This document shows, in pieces, positions 1-7,638 of a DNA stretch of 11,881 nt; position 1 is the first letter of the stretch, and the number at the start of each line of letters is the position of its first letter. A program made the translations under genes and the position numbers. This DNA comes from Clostridia bacterium (GTDB lineage: Bacteria > Bacillota > Clostridia > Oscillospirales > CAG-272). The stretch lies in NCBI GenBank assembly GCA_017397205.1, contig JAFQJX010000143.1, forward strand, positions 1 through 11,881, given 5' to 3'. The notes below the pieces were generated by a model. It was not told the origin of the DNA, made no database searches, and saw only the letters and a program-made list of their open reading frames with translations.

Positions 1-33
1 AAGGCGGGCGAAACCCTCATCATCAACGACTGA
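1..33 (+). CDS. 3' end of an unidentified upstream gene
   Basis: An open frame runs in from the window edge and ends at TGA (31-33), giving the C-terminal residues KAGETLIIND. Only 12 bases separate this stop from the ATG of the next gene, and that gap holds an AAAAGGAA ribosome site, so the frame is probably the last part of the preceding gene of the same operon. Ten residues are too few to assign a family. Confidence 0.5.
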   Translation, partial: KAGETLIIND

Positions 34-45
34 AAAGGAACAGCT

Positions 46-1317
46 ATGACACTACTTGACAAAGCAAGAGAGGAAATCAACGAATGCGACCGCGCGCTTG
101 CCGCCCTGTTTGAGAGGCGCATGGCAGCGGTGGAGCAGGTTGCCGCCTACAAGCGCGAGGCGGGCTTGCCCGTGCTGGACTCCGCCCGTGAGGCGGAGGT
201 GCTGCAAAGAAACCTCGCGCTTCTGCAAAATCCCGACCTTGCAAGAGAATACACCGTTTTCCAAAAGGGAGTAATGGCGGCGTCCCGCGCCTACCAGAGG
301 CGTCTGCTCTCCGACCTGTACGTGGAAACGGCGGAGGGGGGCTATCCCATTGAGCTCTCGCGCGGCGTGCTTGCGCGTGCAGGCGAGGAGCTGGACCTTG
401 ACAGGCGCGTGCTCATCGTCACGGACAGCGGCGTGCCCGCCGTCTATGCAAACACCGTGCTTTCCGCTTGTAAGAACGGCGTGCTTGCCGTGGTCCCGCA
501 GGGGGAGGCATCCAAAAATCTTGCCAATTTCTCGCGCCTGCTTAACATCATGGCAGAGGGCGGCTTCACCCGTCGGGACTGCGTGGTAGCCGTGGGCGGC
601 GGCGTAGTCGGTGACCTTGCGGCGTTTGCCGCCTCCGCTTATATGCGCGGAATTGATTTTTACAACATTCCCACCACCCTGCTCTCCCAGGTGGACTCCT
701 CCATCGGGGGCAAGTGCGGCGTGGATTTTGAAGGTTACAAAAACATGGTAGGGGCGTTCAAGCAGCCGAGCAAGGTGCTGATTGACGCCGACGTGCTCTC
801 CACCCTCGCCCCCCGTCAGATGGCGGCGGGCTACGCTGAAATCATCAAGATGGCGGCAACTCACTCCCCCGAGCTCTTTTCCCTGCTTGAGCGCGAGGGA
901 AAGGACGCCCCCCTGGAGGAGGTCATTTCCGCCGCCCTGCGTATCAAGCGGCAGGTGGTGATGGAGGACGAAAAGGAGAGCGGCGTACGCCGCGTGCTGA
1001 ACTTCGGGCACACGCTGGGGCACGGCATTGAAAGCCGCGCCGCAGGCACGCTTCTGCACGGTGAGTGCGTTGCGCTCGGGATGCTTCCCCTGTGCGCCCC
1101 TGCGGTGCGTGCGCGCCTGGTCGCGCTGTACGAAAGGTTCGGTCTGCCCACGCGCATTCCCTACACGCTGGACGCGGTCTGGGGGGCAATTCTGCACGAC
1201 AAGAAAATGGCGGGCGACCGCCTGACCTACGTTTGGGTGGAGGAGGTTGGCACGTTTGAGCTGCGCACCGTCACCCCCCGTGAATTTTACGAGACCCTGA
1301 AAGGAGAAGCCAGGTGA
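46..1317 (+). CDS. aroB: Chorismate mutase / 3-dehydroquinate synthase fusion protein
   Basis: A 423-residue cytoplasmic protein joining two shikimate-pathway enzymes. Residues 1-88 are an AroQ-class chorismate mutase (chorismate to prephenate). R8, R25, K36, D45, R48, E49, S80 and Q84 line up with the E. coli mutase active-site residues R11, R28, K39, D48, R51, E52, S84 and Q88, so this domain looks active. From about residue 90 onward it is dehydroquinate synthase, which cyclises DAHP to 3-dehydroquinate using NAD and a metal. Seen here are GGGVVGD (184-190), PTTLLSQVDSSIGGK (209-223), metal ligands E265, H322 (in NFGHTLGH) and H338 (in LHGE), and a DKK motif near the C-terminus. The ATG at 46 follows an AAAAGGAA ribosome site. 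The stop overlaps the GTG start of aroC. The domain calls are firm; what is unusual is that they are fused. Confidence 0.96.
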   Translation: MTLLDKAREEINECDRALAALFERRMAAVEQVAAYKREAGLPVLDSAREAEVLQRNLALLQNPDLAREYTVFQKGVMAASRAYQRRLLSDLYVETAEGGYPIELSRGVLARAGEELDLDRRVLIVTDSGVPAVYANTVLSACKNGVLAVVPQGEASKNLANFSRLLNIMAEGGFTRRDCVVAVGGGVVGDLAAFAASAYMRGIDFYNIPTTLLSQVDSSIGGKCGVDFEGYKNMVGAFKQPSKVLIDADVLSTLAPRQMAAGYAEIIKMAATHSPELFSLLEREGKDAPLEEVISAALRIKRQVVMEDEKESGVRRVLNFGHTLGHGIESRAAGTLLHGECVALGMLPLCAPAVRARLVALYERFGLPTRIPYTLDAVWGAILHDKKMAGDRLTYVWVEEVGTFELRTVTPREFYETLKGEAR

Positions 1318-2402
1318 AAAACTCCATCGGTAACACCCTCACCGTCACCCTGTTCGGGGAAAGTCACGGCGAGGAAATCGGTGCCGTTTTAGACGGCATC
1401 ACCCCGGGACTCCCCGTAAACGAGGAGCATATACGGCTCCGCCTTGCCCAGCGCCGCCCCTGCGGTGCCATCTCCACCGCACGGCGTGAGCAGGACGAGT
1501 TCCGCATCGTCAGCGGTGTCAAGGACGGCGTCACAACGGGCGCCCCTCTCGCAATTCTCATTCCCAACACCGACACGAGAAGCGCCGATTACGCGGCAAT
1601 GGGCGACCTTGCGCGCCCCTCTCACGCGGACCTTGCCGCCCGTGCCAAATACCACGGCTACGAGGACAAGCGCGGCGGCGGACATTTTTCGGGGCGCCTG
1701 ACCGCCCCCTTGGTCGCGCTTGGCTCTATCGCGTTGGACGCGCTGGAGGCAAAGGGCATTTTCGTGGGCACGCACCTGAAGCAGATGGGCGGCGTCTGCG
1801 ACCGCGATTTTGAAAATGCAGGCGAGGATATCCGCTCCCTGCAAGGCACCGCCTTCCCCACGCTTTCGCGCGAGGCGGGCGAGAGAATGCAAGCAGCCAT
1901 TCTTGCCGCAAAGGAGGCAGGGGACAGCTTGGGCGGTCTTCTGGAATGCATCGTCACAGGTATGCCCCAGGGTGTTGGCGAGCCTTGGTTTGACGGCGTT
2001 GAGGGCGTGCTTGCAAGGGCGCTCTTTGCCATTCCCGCCGTCAAGGGCGTGGAGTTTGGCGACGGCTTTGCCCTCGCCGCCATGCGCGGCAGTGAGGCAA
2101 ACGACCCCTGGCGCGCGGTGGACGGCACCGTTACCTCTCCCACCAATCACAACGGCGGCATCAACGGCGGCATCACCAACGGAATGCCCCTGCTGATGCG
2201 GATTGCCGTCAAGCCCACCCCCACCATCGGCATCGCCCAGGACACGGTGGACCTGACAACGGGTGAAAACGCCACCCTTGCCGCCCGTGGGCGGCACGAC
2301 CCCGCGATCGCGCACAGAGCGCGTGCGGTGGTGGACGGCGTGGTTGCCCTGACGCTGTGCGATTTGCTGCTTGGCAGATTCGGCACGGACTACCTGAAAT
2401 AA
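1314..2402 (+). CDS. aroC: Chorismate synthase
   Basis: A 362-residue enzyme that removes phosphate from EPSP to give chorismate, using reduced FMN; this is the last common step to the aromatic amino acids. Family signatures are GESHG near the N-terminus (catalytic H18), RPSHAD (catalytic H104), a GGGHFSGRLTA segment in place of the GGRSSARETA of many homologues, NHNGGINGG and GRHDP (R327). Length is typical. The start is GTG at 1314, which overlaps the stop of the mutase-aroB gene as GTGA, so translation is probably coupled. The GGHFSGR form appears, from memory, in clostridial chorismate synthases and is not damage. No flavin reductase domain is fused to it. Confidence 0.96.
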   Translation: MKNSIGNTLTVTLFGESHGEEIGAVLDGITPGLPVNEEHIRLRLAQRRPCGAISTARREQDEFRIVSGVKDGVTTGAPLAILIPNTDTRSADYAAMGDLARPSHADLAARAKYHGYEDKRGGGHFSGRLTAPLVALGSIALDALEAKGIFVGTHLKQMGGVCDRDFENAGEDIRSLQGTAFPTLSREAGERMQAAILAAKEAGDSLGGLLECIVTGMPQGVGEPWFDGVEGVLARALFAIPAVKGVEFGDGFALAAMRGSEANDPWRAVDGTVTSPTNHNGGINGGITNGMPLLMRIAVKPTPTIGIAQDTVDLTTGENATLAARGRHDPAIAHRARAVVDGVVALTLCDLLLGRFGTDYLK

Positions 2403-2428
2403 AAGCAAATACAAAGACAAAAAACGGA

Positions 2429-2471
2429 CACCCCCGTGCAGGCAGCGACAGCACCTGACGGAGCACGGGTG
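2429..2471 (+). promoter_or_regulatory. Possible mRNA hairpin between aroC and aroE-aroK
   Basis: The 89-base gap after aroC is the only sizeable gap in the operon. The arms CACCCCCGTGC (2429-2439) and GCACGGGTG (2463-2471) can pair over nine bases with a two-base bulge around a 23-base loop, and CAGG/CCTG inside could extend it. No T run follows, so it is not an intrinsic terminator. It ends about ten bases before the AAGGAGGT ribosome site of aroE-aroK (2481-2488). A role in mRNA stability or translation is inference. Confidence 0.3.
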
Positions 2472-2491
2472 ACAAAGGGAAAGGAGGTCCC

Positions 2492-3733
2492 ATGGAATAC
2501 GGACTCATCGGAGAAAAGCTGGGACACAGCTTTTCGCGGGAAGTACACGCCCGTCTTGCCCCCTATCAGTATGAGCTTCGGGAGCTTGCGCCGGACGAGG
2601 TGGGACCCTTTCTTCTCGCGCGCGACTTTCGCGCCATCAACGTCACCATTCCCTACAAGAAGGACGTCATTCCCTATCTGGACCACGTTGACCCGATGGC
2701 GCTTTCCATCGGCGCCGTCAATACGGTCGTCAACCGCGGCGGCGAGCTGTGGGGCTATAATACCGACTACTACGGTATGCAGTATCTCATCACCTCCCTG
2801 GGCTTTGACCCGCGTGGAAAAAAGGTATTGATTGCAGGAACGGGCGGCACCTCCCTGACCGCCGTTGCCCTCCTCACGGAGATGGGCGCGCGCGAGGTCC
2901 TGCGCCTTTCCCGCACGCCGAAGGGGAACAGCATCAGCTACGAGGAGGCGTATCTGCACCACGCGGATGCCGCGTGCCTTGTCAACTGCACCCCCGTGGG
3001 AATGTACCCGAGATGTGACGGCATGCCCGTAGACCTTGAGCGGCTTCCCTCCCTGGAGGCGGTGGTGGATGCCGTCTACCGCCCCATCCGCACGCGGCTC
3101 GTGCTCGCGGCGCGCGCACGGGGAATTGCCGCGACGGGGGGAATGGGAATGCTGGTTGCCCAGGCGGTACGGGCGGCGGAGCATTTTCTTGACGCCACCT
3201 TTCCAAGCGCCAGGATTGACGCAATCGTGGACGAGCTGGAGCGCGAAAAGGAGCATATCATTCTCATTGGCATGCCTGCCTGTGGCAAATCCACCGTCGG
3301 CCGCCTGATTGCAGAGCAGACGGGACGCGCCTTTTTTGACATTGATGCGGAAATCGTCAGGCGATGCGGCTGTGACATTCCCACCATATTCTCCCAAAAG
3401 GGAGAGCACGCATTCCGCGAGATAGAAGCGGAGGTGCTGCGCGAGGTGCTCTTCTCCACCACGGGCGCCGTCATTGCGACGGGCGGGGGTGCCCCCCTGC
3501 GCGAGGACAACCGCGCCGCTATGACGGGAACGGGACGTATTTACCTGATTGACCGAAGCCCCGCTCTGCTTGTTCCTACGGGGGACCGCCCCACCGCCTC
3601 CACCCGTGAGGCAATTGCCGCCCGCTACCGCGAGCGCTACGACGTTTACCGCGCCGCATGCGACGTGCGCGTGGACGGAGACGGCGACGCCGAGGACGTC
3701 GCCAACCAAATACTGAAGGAGCATCTCCTATGA
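2492..3733 (+). CDS. aroE-aroK: Shikimate dehydrogenase / shikimate kinase fusion protein
   Basis: A 413-residue bifunctional cytoplasmic enzyme. Residues 1 to about 247 are AroE, which reduces 3-dehydroshikimate to shikimate with NADPH: SFS (13-15) for shikimate binding, catalytic K56 in NVTIPYK, N77, catalytic D92 in GYNTD, a nucleotide-binding AGTGGTS loop, NCTPVGM and TGGMGML. Residues from about 250 are AroK, which phosphorylates shikimate with ATP: P-loop GMPACGKS (260-267), D285 in FDID, R309 in FREIE, GGG (331-333) and lid arginine R366 in PTGDRP. The two steps are consecutive in the pathway, so the fusion is metabolically sensible. The ATG at 2492 sits four bases after a very strong AAGGAGGT. 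The stop overlaps the start of aroQ as ATGA. Confidence 0.96.
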   Translation: MEYGLIGEKLGHSFSREVHARLAPYQYELRELAPDEVGPFLLARDFRAINVTIPYKKDVIPYLDHVDPMALSIGAVNTVVNRGGELWGYNTDYYGMQYLITSLGFDPRGKKVLIAGTGGTSLTAVALLTEMGAREVLRLSRTPKGNSISYEEAYLHHADAACLVNCTPVGMYPRCDGMPVDLERLPSLEAVVDAVYRPIRTRLVLAARARGIAATGGMGMLVAQAVRAAEHFLDATFPSARIDAIVDELEREKEHIILIGMPACGKSTVGRLIAEQTGRAFFDIDAEIVRRCGCDIPTIFSQKGEHAFREIEAEVLREVLFSTTGAVIATGGGAPLREDNRAAMTGTGRIYLIDRSPALLVPTGDRPTASTREAIAARYRERYDVYRAACDVRVDGDGDAEDVANQILKEHLL

Positions 3734-4170
3734 AAGTGCTTGTTCTCAACGGCCCCAATCTCAATCTTCTCGGCGTGCGCGAGCCCGCGCACTACGGGCG
3801 CGAGACCTACCGCTCCCTTGTCGGGCGTATCCGACGGGCGGCAAGGTCGCTTGGAATGCGCGCCGTCTGCTATCAGAGCAATCACGAGGGTGCTTTGGTG
3901 GATAAAATACAGTCTGCACGGCTCCGCTTTGACGGAATTATCTTCAATCCCGGCGCCTATACGCATACGAGCATTGCCCTCTTAGACGCCCTGAAAAGTG
4001 TCGGGCTTCCCTGCGTGGAGGTGCATATTTCCAAGGTAGAGGAGCGCGAGGATTTCCGGAAAATCAGCTATATCCGCCCCGCCTGCTTTGCCTCGGTGAT
4101 TGGTCACGGCACGGACGGATACCTTGAGGCGCTTTCGCTTCTCAAGGAGCATCTGGAGGCGGTGAAATGA
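3730..4170 (+). CDS. aroQ: Type II 3-dehydroquinate dehydratase
   Basis: A 146-residue enzyme, the usual size for this dodecameric family, that dehydrates 3-dehydroquinate to 3-dehydroshikimate. It begins with the signature NGPNLNLLG and carries R17 and the catalytic Y22 (REPAHYG), N73 and H79 (NPGAYTHTS), E97 and H99 (EVHIS) and R110 (REDFR). Their spacing matches the Mycobacterium tuberculosis enzyme with a constant offset of two. The residue after HIS is K102 where most members have asparagine. The reading frame is open further upstream to 3658, but the ATG at 3730 is chosen because it begins exactly at the family N-terminus and overlaps the preceding stop as ATGA. The stop in turn overlaps the aroA start. 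Confidence 0.96.
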   Translation: MKVLVLNGPNLNLLGVREPAHYGRETYRSLVGRIRRAARSLGMRAVCYQSNHEGALVDKIQSARLRFDGIIFNPGAYTHTSIALLDALKSVGLPCVEVHISKVEEREDFRKISYIRPACFASVIGHGTDGYLEALSLLKEHLEAVK

Positions 4171-5381
4171 CCCGTTTTATTCCTGCGGGCCCCCTTTCGG
4201 GGACGGTCCCTGCGCCTCCCTCCAAGAGCATGGCGCACCGCTATCTTATTTGCGCCGCCCTCGCCGAGGGGGAAAGCGCCGTGCATCACCTGTCCCCCTC
4301 TCAGGACATTCTGGCAACCGTGGATTGCCTTTCCGCCCTGGGCGCGACCCTGCGCTGGGAGGGCGACACCGTCTACGTGCGCGGCATACGGGCGGGATGC
4401 TCCCCCCTTGCCCCTCTTGACTGCCGCGAATGCGGCACCACGCTGCGGCTTTTGCTCCCCCTTTGCCTGCTTGGCGGAGGTGAAGCGACCCTCGTGGGCA
4501 CCGAGCGCCTGCTCTCACGCCCCCTGGCGGCTTACGAAGCACTTTGTCGGGAGCGCGGCTTTCTTTGGGAGCAGGCGGCAACCTCCGTCCGCGTGTGCGG
4601 ACGCCTGACGGCGGGGGACTACACCCTGCCGGGGGACGTGAGCAGCCAATACGTCAGCGGAATGCTGTACGCCCTTGCCTCGGTCACGGGAAACAGCCGC
4701 ATTCACCTGACGGGGCAGATTGAAAGCCGCTCCTATATAGACCTGACCCTCTCTGCCCTTGCCACCTTCGGTGTTTCGGCGGGCTGGGTAGACGGGCATA
4801 CCCTCTCCGTCACGGGCGGACAGGCGTTTTCCGCACGGGAGGTCACGGTGGAGGGAGACTGGTCAAACGCCGCCTTCTGGCTTGCCTGGAGGGCGCTGGG
4901 CGAGGACCTCACCGTTACGCACCTGTCGGGCGACAGCTTGCAGGGTGACAGGGCTTGCCTTTCCTGCTTTGAGCATCTGACAGGGGAGGAGCACCCCGTG
5001 CTTTCTCTTGCCGATTGCCCCGATTTAGGACCCGTTCTGATGGCGGTGGCTGCCCTGACAGGCGGCGCCACCTTGACGGATACCGCGCGCCTGAAGCTCA
5101 AGGAGAGCGACCGCGGACAGGCGATGGCGGCGGAGCTTGCCAAATGCGGCGTTTGCGTGACAGTGGAGGAAAACCGCATCACCGTCAACCCCACCGACCT
5201 GCACGCACCGACCGCGCCCCTCTCGGGGCACAACGACCACCGCATCGTCATGGCGCTTTGCCTGCTTGCCAACCGACTCGGGGGCGGTGAGGTCACCGAC
5301 TGCGAGGCGGTCAGGAAAAGCTACCCCGACTTTTTTGAACAACTGAACTCTCTTGGAATCAAAACCGTAGAAAAACAATGA
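4167..5381 (+). CDS. aroA: 3-phosphoshikimate 1-carboxyvinyltransferase (EPSP synthase)
   Basis: A 404-residue enzyme that transfers the enolpyruvyl group of phosphoenolpyruvate to shikimate-3-phosphate; it is the target of glyphosate. Substrate-binding motifs are intact: PPSKSMAHR (K20, S21, R25), GTTLR (90-94), LPGDVSSQ, ESRSYID, D286 in CPDLGP, LKESDR (311-316) and GHNDHRIVMAL. The position equivalent to E. coli P101 is L95, which follows R94. Many Gram-positive enzymes also lack proline here. The protein is slightly shorter than the E. coli enzyme but complete. The start overlaps aroQ and the stop overlaps tyrA, both as ATGA. Confidence 0.96.
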   Translation: MTRFIPAGPLSGTVPAPPSKSMAHRYLICAALAEGESAVHHLSPSQDILATVDCLSALGATLRWEGDTVYVRGIRAGCSPLAPLDCRECGTTLRLLLPLCLLGGGEATLVGTERLLSRPLAAYEALCRERGFLWEQAATSVRVCGRLTAGDYTLPGDVSSQYVSGMLYALASVTGNSRIHLTGQIESRSYIDLTLSALATFGVSAGWVDGHTLSVTGGQAFSAREVTVEGDWSNAAFWLAWRALGEDLTVTHLSGDSLQGDRACLSCFEHLTGEEHPVLSLADCPDLGPVLMAVAALTGGATLTDTARLKLKESDRGQAMAAELAKCGVCVTVEENRITVNPTDLHAPTAPLSGHNDHRIVMALCLLANRLGGGEVTDCEAVRKSYPDFFEQLNSLGIKTVEKQ

Positions 5382-6244
5382 AGCTGACAAAAGAAACCAA
5401 TATCCTGATTGTCGGGCTGGGGCTCCTGGGCGGCTCCTATGCCCGAGCCCTCTCGGAGCAGGGCTACGCCGTCGCGGCACTTGATACGCGCCCGGGCGCA
5501 ATTGAATACGGCCTCTCCGAGGGCATGATTTACGCGGGCTCTACCGCCCCCGACAAGGACCTCCTGGGCAAGGCAGACCTCGTCGTGCTTGCCCTCTATC
5601 CCCATCTCGTCATCTCCTGGCTGAGAGACTATCAGCATCTGCTTTCCCCCGGCACCTGCATCACGGACGTCACGGGCGTCAAGGGTACGATTGTCGGAGA
5701 GGTGCAGGCGCTCCTGCGCCCCGACCTGGAGTTTATTGCCGCCCACCCTATGGCAGGGCGCGAGGTAGGTGGCGTGGAAAACAGCCGCGCGGACCTGTTC
5801 CGCGGCGCCAACTATATCGTGGTGCCGACCGAGCGGAACACCGAGGAGGGTGTCGCGCTTTGTGAGGCGCTGGGGCGTGCGCTGGGCTTTGCCCGTATCT
5901 CGCGCCTCTCCCCCGAGGAGCACGATGCCGTCATCGGCTTTGTCTCCCAGCTCACCCACTGTATTGCCGTGTCGCTGATGACCTGCAACCGACAGGAGCA
6001 CCTTGAGGACTACACGGGCGACTCCTTCCGCGACCTGACGCGGATTGCACGCATCAACGACGAGCTGTGGAGCGAGCTGTTTCTGTTCAACCGCGAGGAG
6101 CTTCTTCGGCAGATTGACCTGTTCTCCCATGAGCTTTCCACCCTGCGCTCCTATCTGGAAGCGGGCGACCGCGAGGCAATCCGCGCCATGATGCGCCTGT
6201 CCACCGCTCGCAGAGCGCTGTTTGATAAACCAACCCAAGCATGA
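5378..6244 (+). CDS. tyrA: Prephenate dehydrogenase
   Basis: A 288-residue NAD(P)-dependent enzyme that oxidatively decarboxylates prephenate to 4-hydroxyphenylpyruvate, the precursor of tyrosine. An N-terminal Rossmann fold carries GLGLLGGS (13-20). The catalytic half has HPMAGRE (H123), SQLTH (190-194, with H194 matching the second histidine of the usual SHLPH) and a DSFRDLTRIA segment with R218. The length fits a catalytic domain alone: no ACT regulatory domain and no fused mutase are present. The mutase that feeds it is at the N-terminus of the first complete operon gene. The start overlaps the aroA stop as ATGA, and the next gene begins ten bases after its stop. Confidence 0.93.
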   Translation: MKLTKETNILIVGLGLLGGSYARALSEQGYAVAALDTRPGAIEYGLSEGMIYAGSTAPDKDLLGKADLVVLALYPHLVISWLRDYQHLLSPGTCITDVTGVKGTIVGEVQALLRPDLEFIAAHPMAGREVGGVENSRADLFRGANYIVVPTERNTEEGVALCEALGRALGFARISRLSPEEHDAVIGFVSQLTHCIAVSLMTCNRQEHLEDYTGDSFRDLTRIARINDELWSELFLFNREELLRQIDLFSHELSTLRSYLEAGDREAIRAMMRLSTARRALFDKPTQA

Positions 6245-6254
6245 GGTACAAGAT

Positions 6255-7283
6255 ATGAATATGGAATTTTTACGCAAGCTTCCCATCCCGATGGATATCA
6301 AGGCAGAATATCCTGTCAGCCCTGCCGCCGCCCTCGCAAAGGAAAAAAGGGATCGGGAGATTGCCGACGTTTTTGAGGGCAAGAGTGACCGCCTGATTCT
6401 GGTGATCGGACCCTGCTCTGCCGACAGCGAGGAGCCGGTCATGGAGTACATTCACCGCCTGCGCACCCTGCAGGACCAGGTGCAGGAGAAGCTTCTGATT
6501 ATCCCCCGCATCTACACCAATAAGCCCCGTACCACGGGGGAGGGCTACAAGGGAATGCTCCACCAGCCCGACCCGAACGCACGCCCCGATATGCTGGCAG
6601 GTCTGATTTCCATTCGTAAGCTGCATATCCGAGCCCTGACGGAAACGGGCTTCGGCTGTGCCGACGAAATGCTGTACCCCGAAAATCACCGCCTGCTCAA
6701 CGACCTGCTGTCCTACGCCGCCGTTGGCGCACGCTCCGTGGAAAACCAGCAGCACCGCCTGACCGCAAGCGGACTCAATATCCCGATTGGTATGAAAAAT
6801 CCCACGGGGGGCGACCTCTCCGTCATGATGAACGCCATCCGCGCGGCACAGGGCTCCCATACCTTTATCTACCGCGGCTGGGAGGTGCACTCCAAGGGCA
6901 ACCCCCTCTCTCACGCCATTCTCCGCGGCTACGTGGACCGCATGGGTCGCGCCCACGTGAACTATCATTACGAGGACCTGCGTGAGCTTGCCGAGCTTTA
7001 CGCCGCAAGCGGCCTTGCCAACCCCGCCGTCCTGATTGATACCAACCATTCTAACTCGGGCAAGATGTGGGCAGAGCAGCCCCGTATTGCCAAGGAGGTG
7101 CTGCATTCCTGCCGTCACTCCTCCGATATCAAGCGGCTCGTCAAGGGTCTGATGATTGAAAGCTACCTGGAGGACGGCTGCCAGAAAATCGGCGAGGGCG
7201 TGTTCGGGAAATCCATCACCGACCCCTGCCTCGGCTGGCAGAAAACCGAAAAGCTCGTCCTCGACCTCGCCGACCTGCTGTAA
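6255..7283 (+). CDS. aroF: 3-deoxy-7-phosphoheptulonate (DAHP) synthase, class I
   Basis: A 342-residue enzyme of the AroF/AroG/AroH type that condenses phosphoenolpyruvate and erythrose-4-phosphate, the first and usually feedback-controlled step of the pathway. Metal ligands expected from E. coli AroG are present: C54 in GPCS, H265 in DTNHSNSGK, E302 in MIESYLEDG and D323 in SITDPC. The KPRTTGEGYKG and GMKNPTGG segments are also characteristic. The frame is open back to a TTG at 6222 inside tyrA, but the ATG at 6255 is preferred: GAGG (6243-6246) lies eight bases upstream and the resulting N-terminus (MNMEFLRK) fits the family. An ATG at 6261 is an alternative. This is the last gene before the operon terminator. 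Which aromatic amino acid inhibits it cannot be told from the sequence. Confidence 0.95.
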   Translation: MNMEFLRKLPIPMDIKAEYPVSPAAALAKEKRDREIADVFEGKSDRLILVIGPCSADSEEPVMEYIHRLRTLQDQVQEKLLIIPRIYTNKPRTTGEGYKGMLHQPDPNARPDMLAGLISIRKLHIRALTETGFGCADEMLYPENHRLLNDLLSYAAVGARSVENQQHRLTASGLNIPIGMKNPTGGDLSVMMNAIRAAQGSHTFIYRGWEVHSKGNPLSHAILRGYVDRMGRAHVNYHYEDLRELAELYAASGLANPAVLIDTNHSNSGKMWAEQPRIAKEVLHSCRHSSDIKRLVKGLMIESYLEDGCQKIGEGVFGKSITDPCLGWQKTEKLVLDLADLL

Positions 7284-7304
7284 AAACATACCGCAACTGC
7301 ACGC

Positions 7305-7335
7305 AAAAAGCCGATGCAAAACGCATCGGCTTTTT
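7305..7335. terminator. Bidirectional intrinsic terminator ending the aromatic operon
   Basis: AAAAAGCCGATGC (7305-7317) and GCATCGGCTTTTT (7323-7335) form a perfect 13-base-pair stem with a five-base loop, starting 21 bases after the DAHP synthase stop. The A run and T run are symmetrical, so it can also stop leftward transcripts from the regulator at 7366-7587. The two genes converge on it. Confidence 0.93.
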
Positions 7336-7365
7336 CTATTTGTCAAAACAACCTCTCTGTCGGCA

Positions 7366-7587
7366 TCAGGGTGTGGTAGCCCCGTTGTCCTCTACGTACT
7401 CAAGAATATCGCAAAGGGAACAGCCCAATGCCGCACAGATGCGGTCCAGAATGTAACTGTCGTAACGGACAACGCGATTTTTATAATAGCGGTCTATCGT
7501 TTGGAATTTGACCTCGGCTCTCTTGGCTAACTCATAACGGGTAATTCCGTGCTCGTCGAGATATCTGTCTATTGTCAATCTTACCAT
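7366..7587 (-). CDS. Small Cro/C1-type helix-turn-helix regulator
   Basis: A 73-residue protein that is almost entirely one XRE-family DNA-binding domain. The stretch with ITRYELAKRAEV (about residues 15-26) followed by FQTIDRYYKN is the helix-turn-helix, and ILDRICAALGCSLCDILEY is the usual closing helix pair. There is no sensor or dimerisation domain. The start is the ATG at 7587, seven bases after AGGAGG. The in-frame ATG at 7593 lies one base after that site and is less likely. Its base composition is visibly less GC-rich than the flanking genes, so it may have been acquired separately. It lies divergent to the YwaF-like gene and shares its control region, so it likely represses itself and perhaps that gene (inference). 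Confidence 0.85.
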   Translation of the reverse strand: MVRLTIDRYLDEHGITRYELAKRAEVKFQTIDRYYKNRVVRYDSYILDRICAALGCSLCDILEYVEDNGATTP

Positions 7588-7609
7588 CGTCATCCCTCCT
7601 TTGATATAT

Positions 7610-7638
7610 ATTCTATCGGATATATACCTGATTGACAA
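7610..7638 (-). promoter_or_regulatory. Leftward promoter of the helix-turn-helix regulator
   Basis: Read on the minus strand, TTGTCA (7638-7633) and TAGAAT (7615-7610) are separated by 17 bases, close to the sigma-A consensus. Transcription would start about 15-20 bases before the ATG at 7587, leaving a short leader that contains AGGAGG. Confidence 0.75.

Noticed and set aside
2390..3724. A 444-codon minus-strand open frame opposite aroE-aroK
   Set aside because: Same effect of codon choice in a GC-rich gene. The sense product has complete catalytic motifs for two enzymes.
3658..3729. N-terminal extension of aroQ
   Set aside because: The added residues are an arginine run caused by reading the end of aroK in another frame. 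The ATG at 3730 gives the exact family N-terminus and a coupled ATGA overlap.
6222..6254. Longer DAHP synthase starting at TTG 6222
   Set aside because: It would overlap tyrA by 23 bases with no ribosome site, while the ATG at 6255 has GAGG eight bases upstream.
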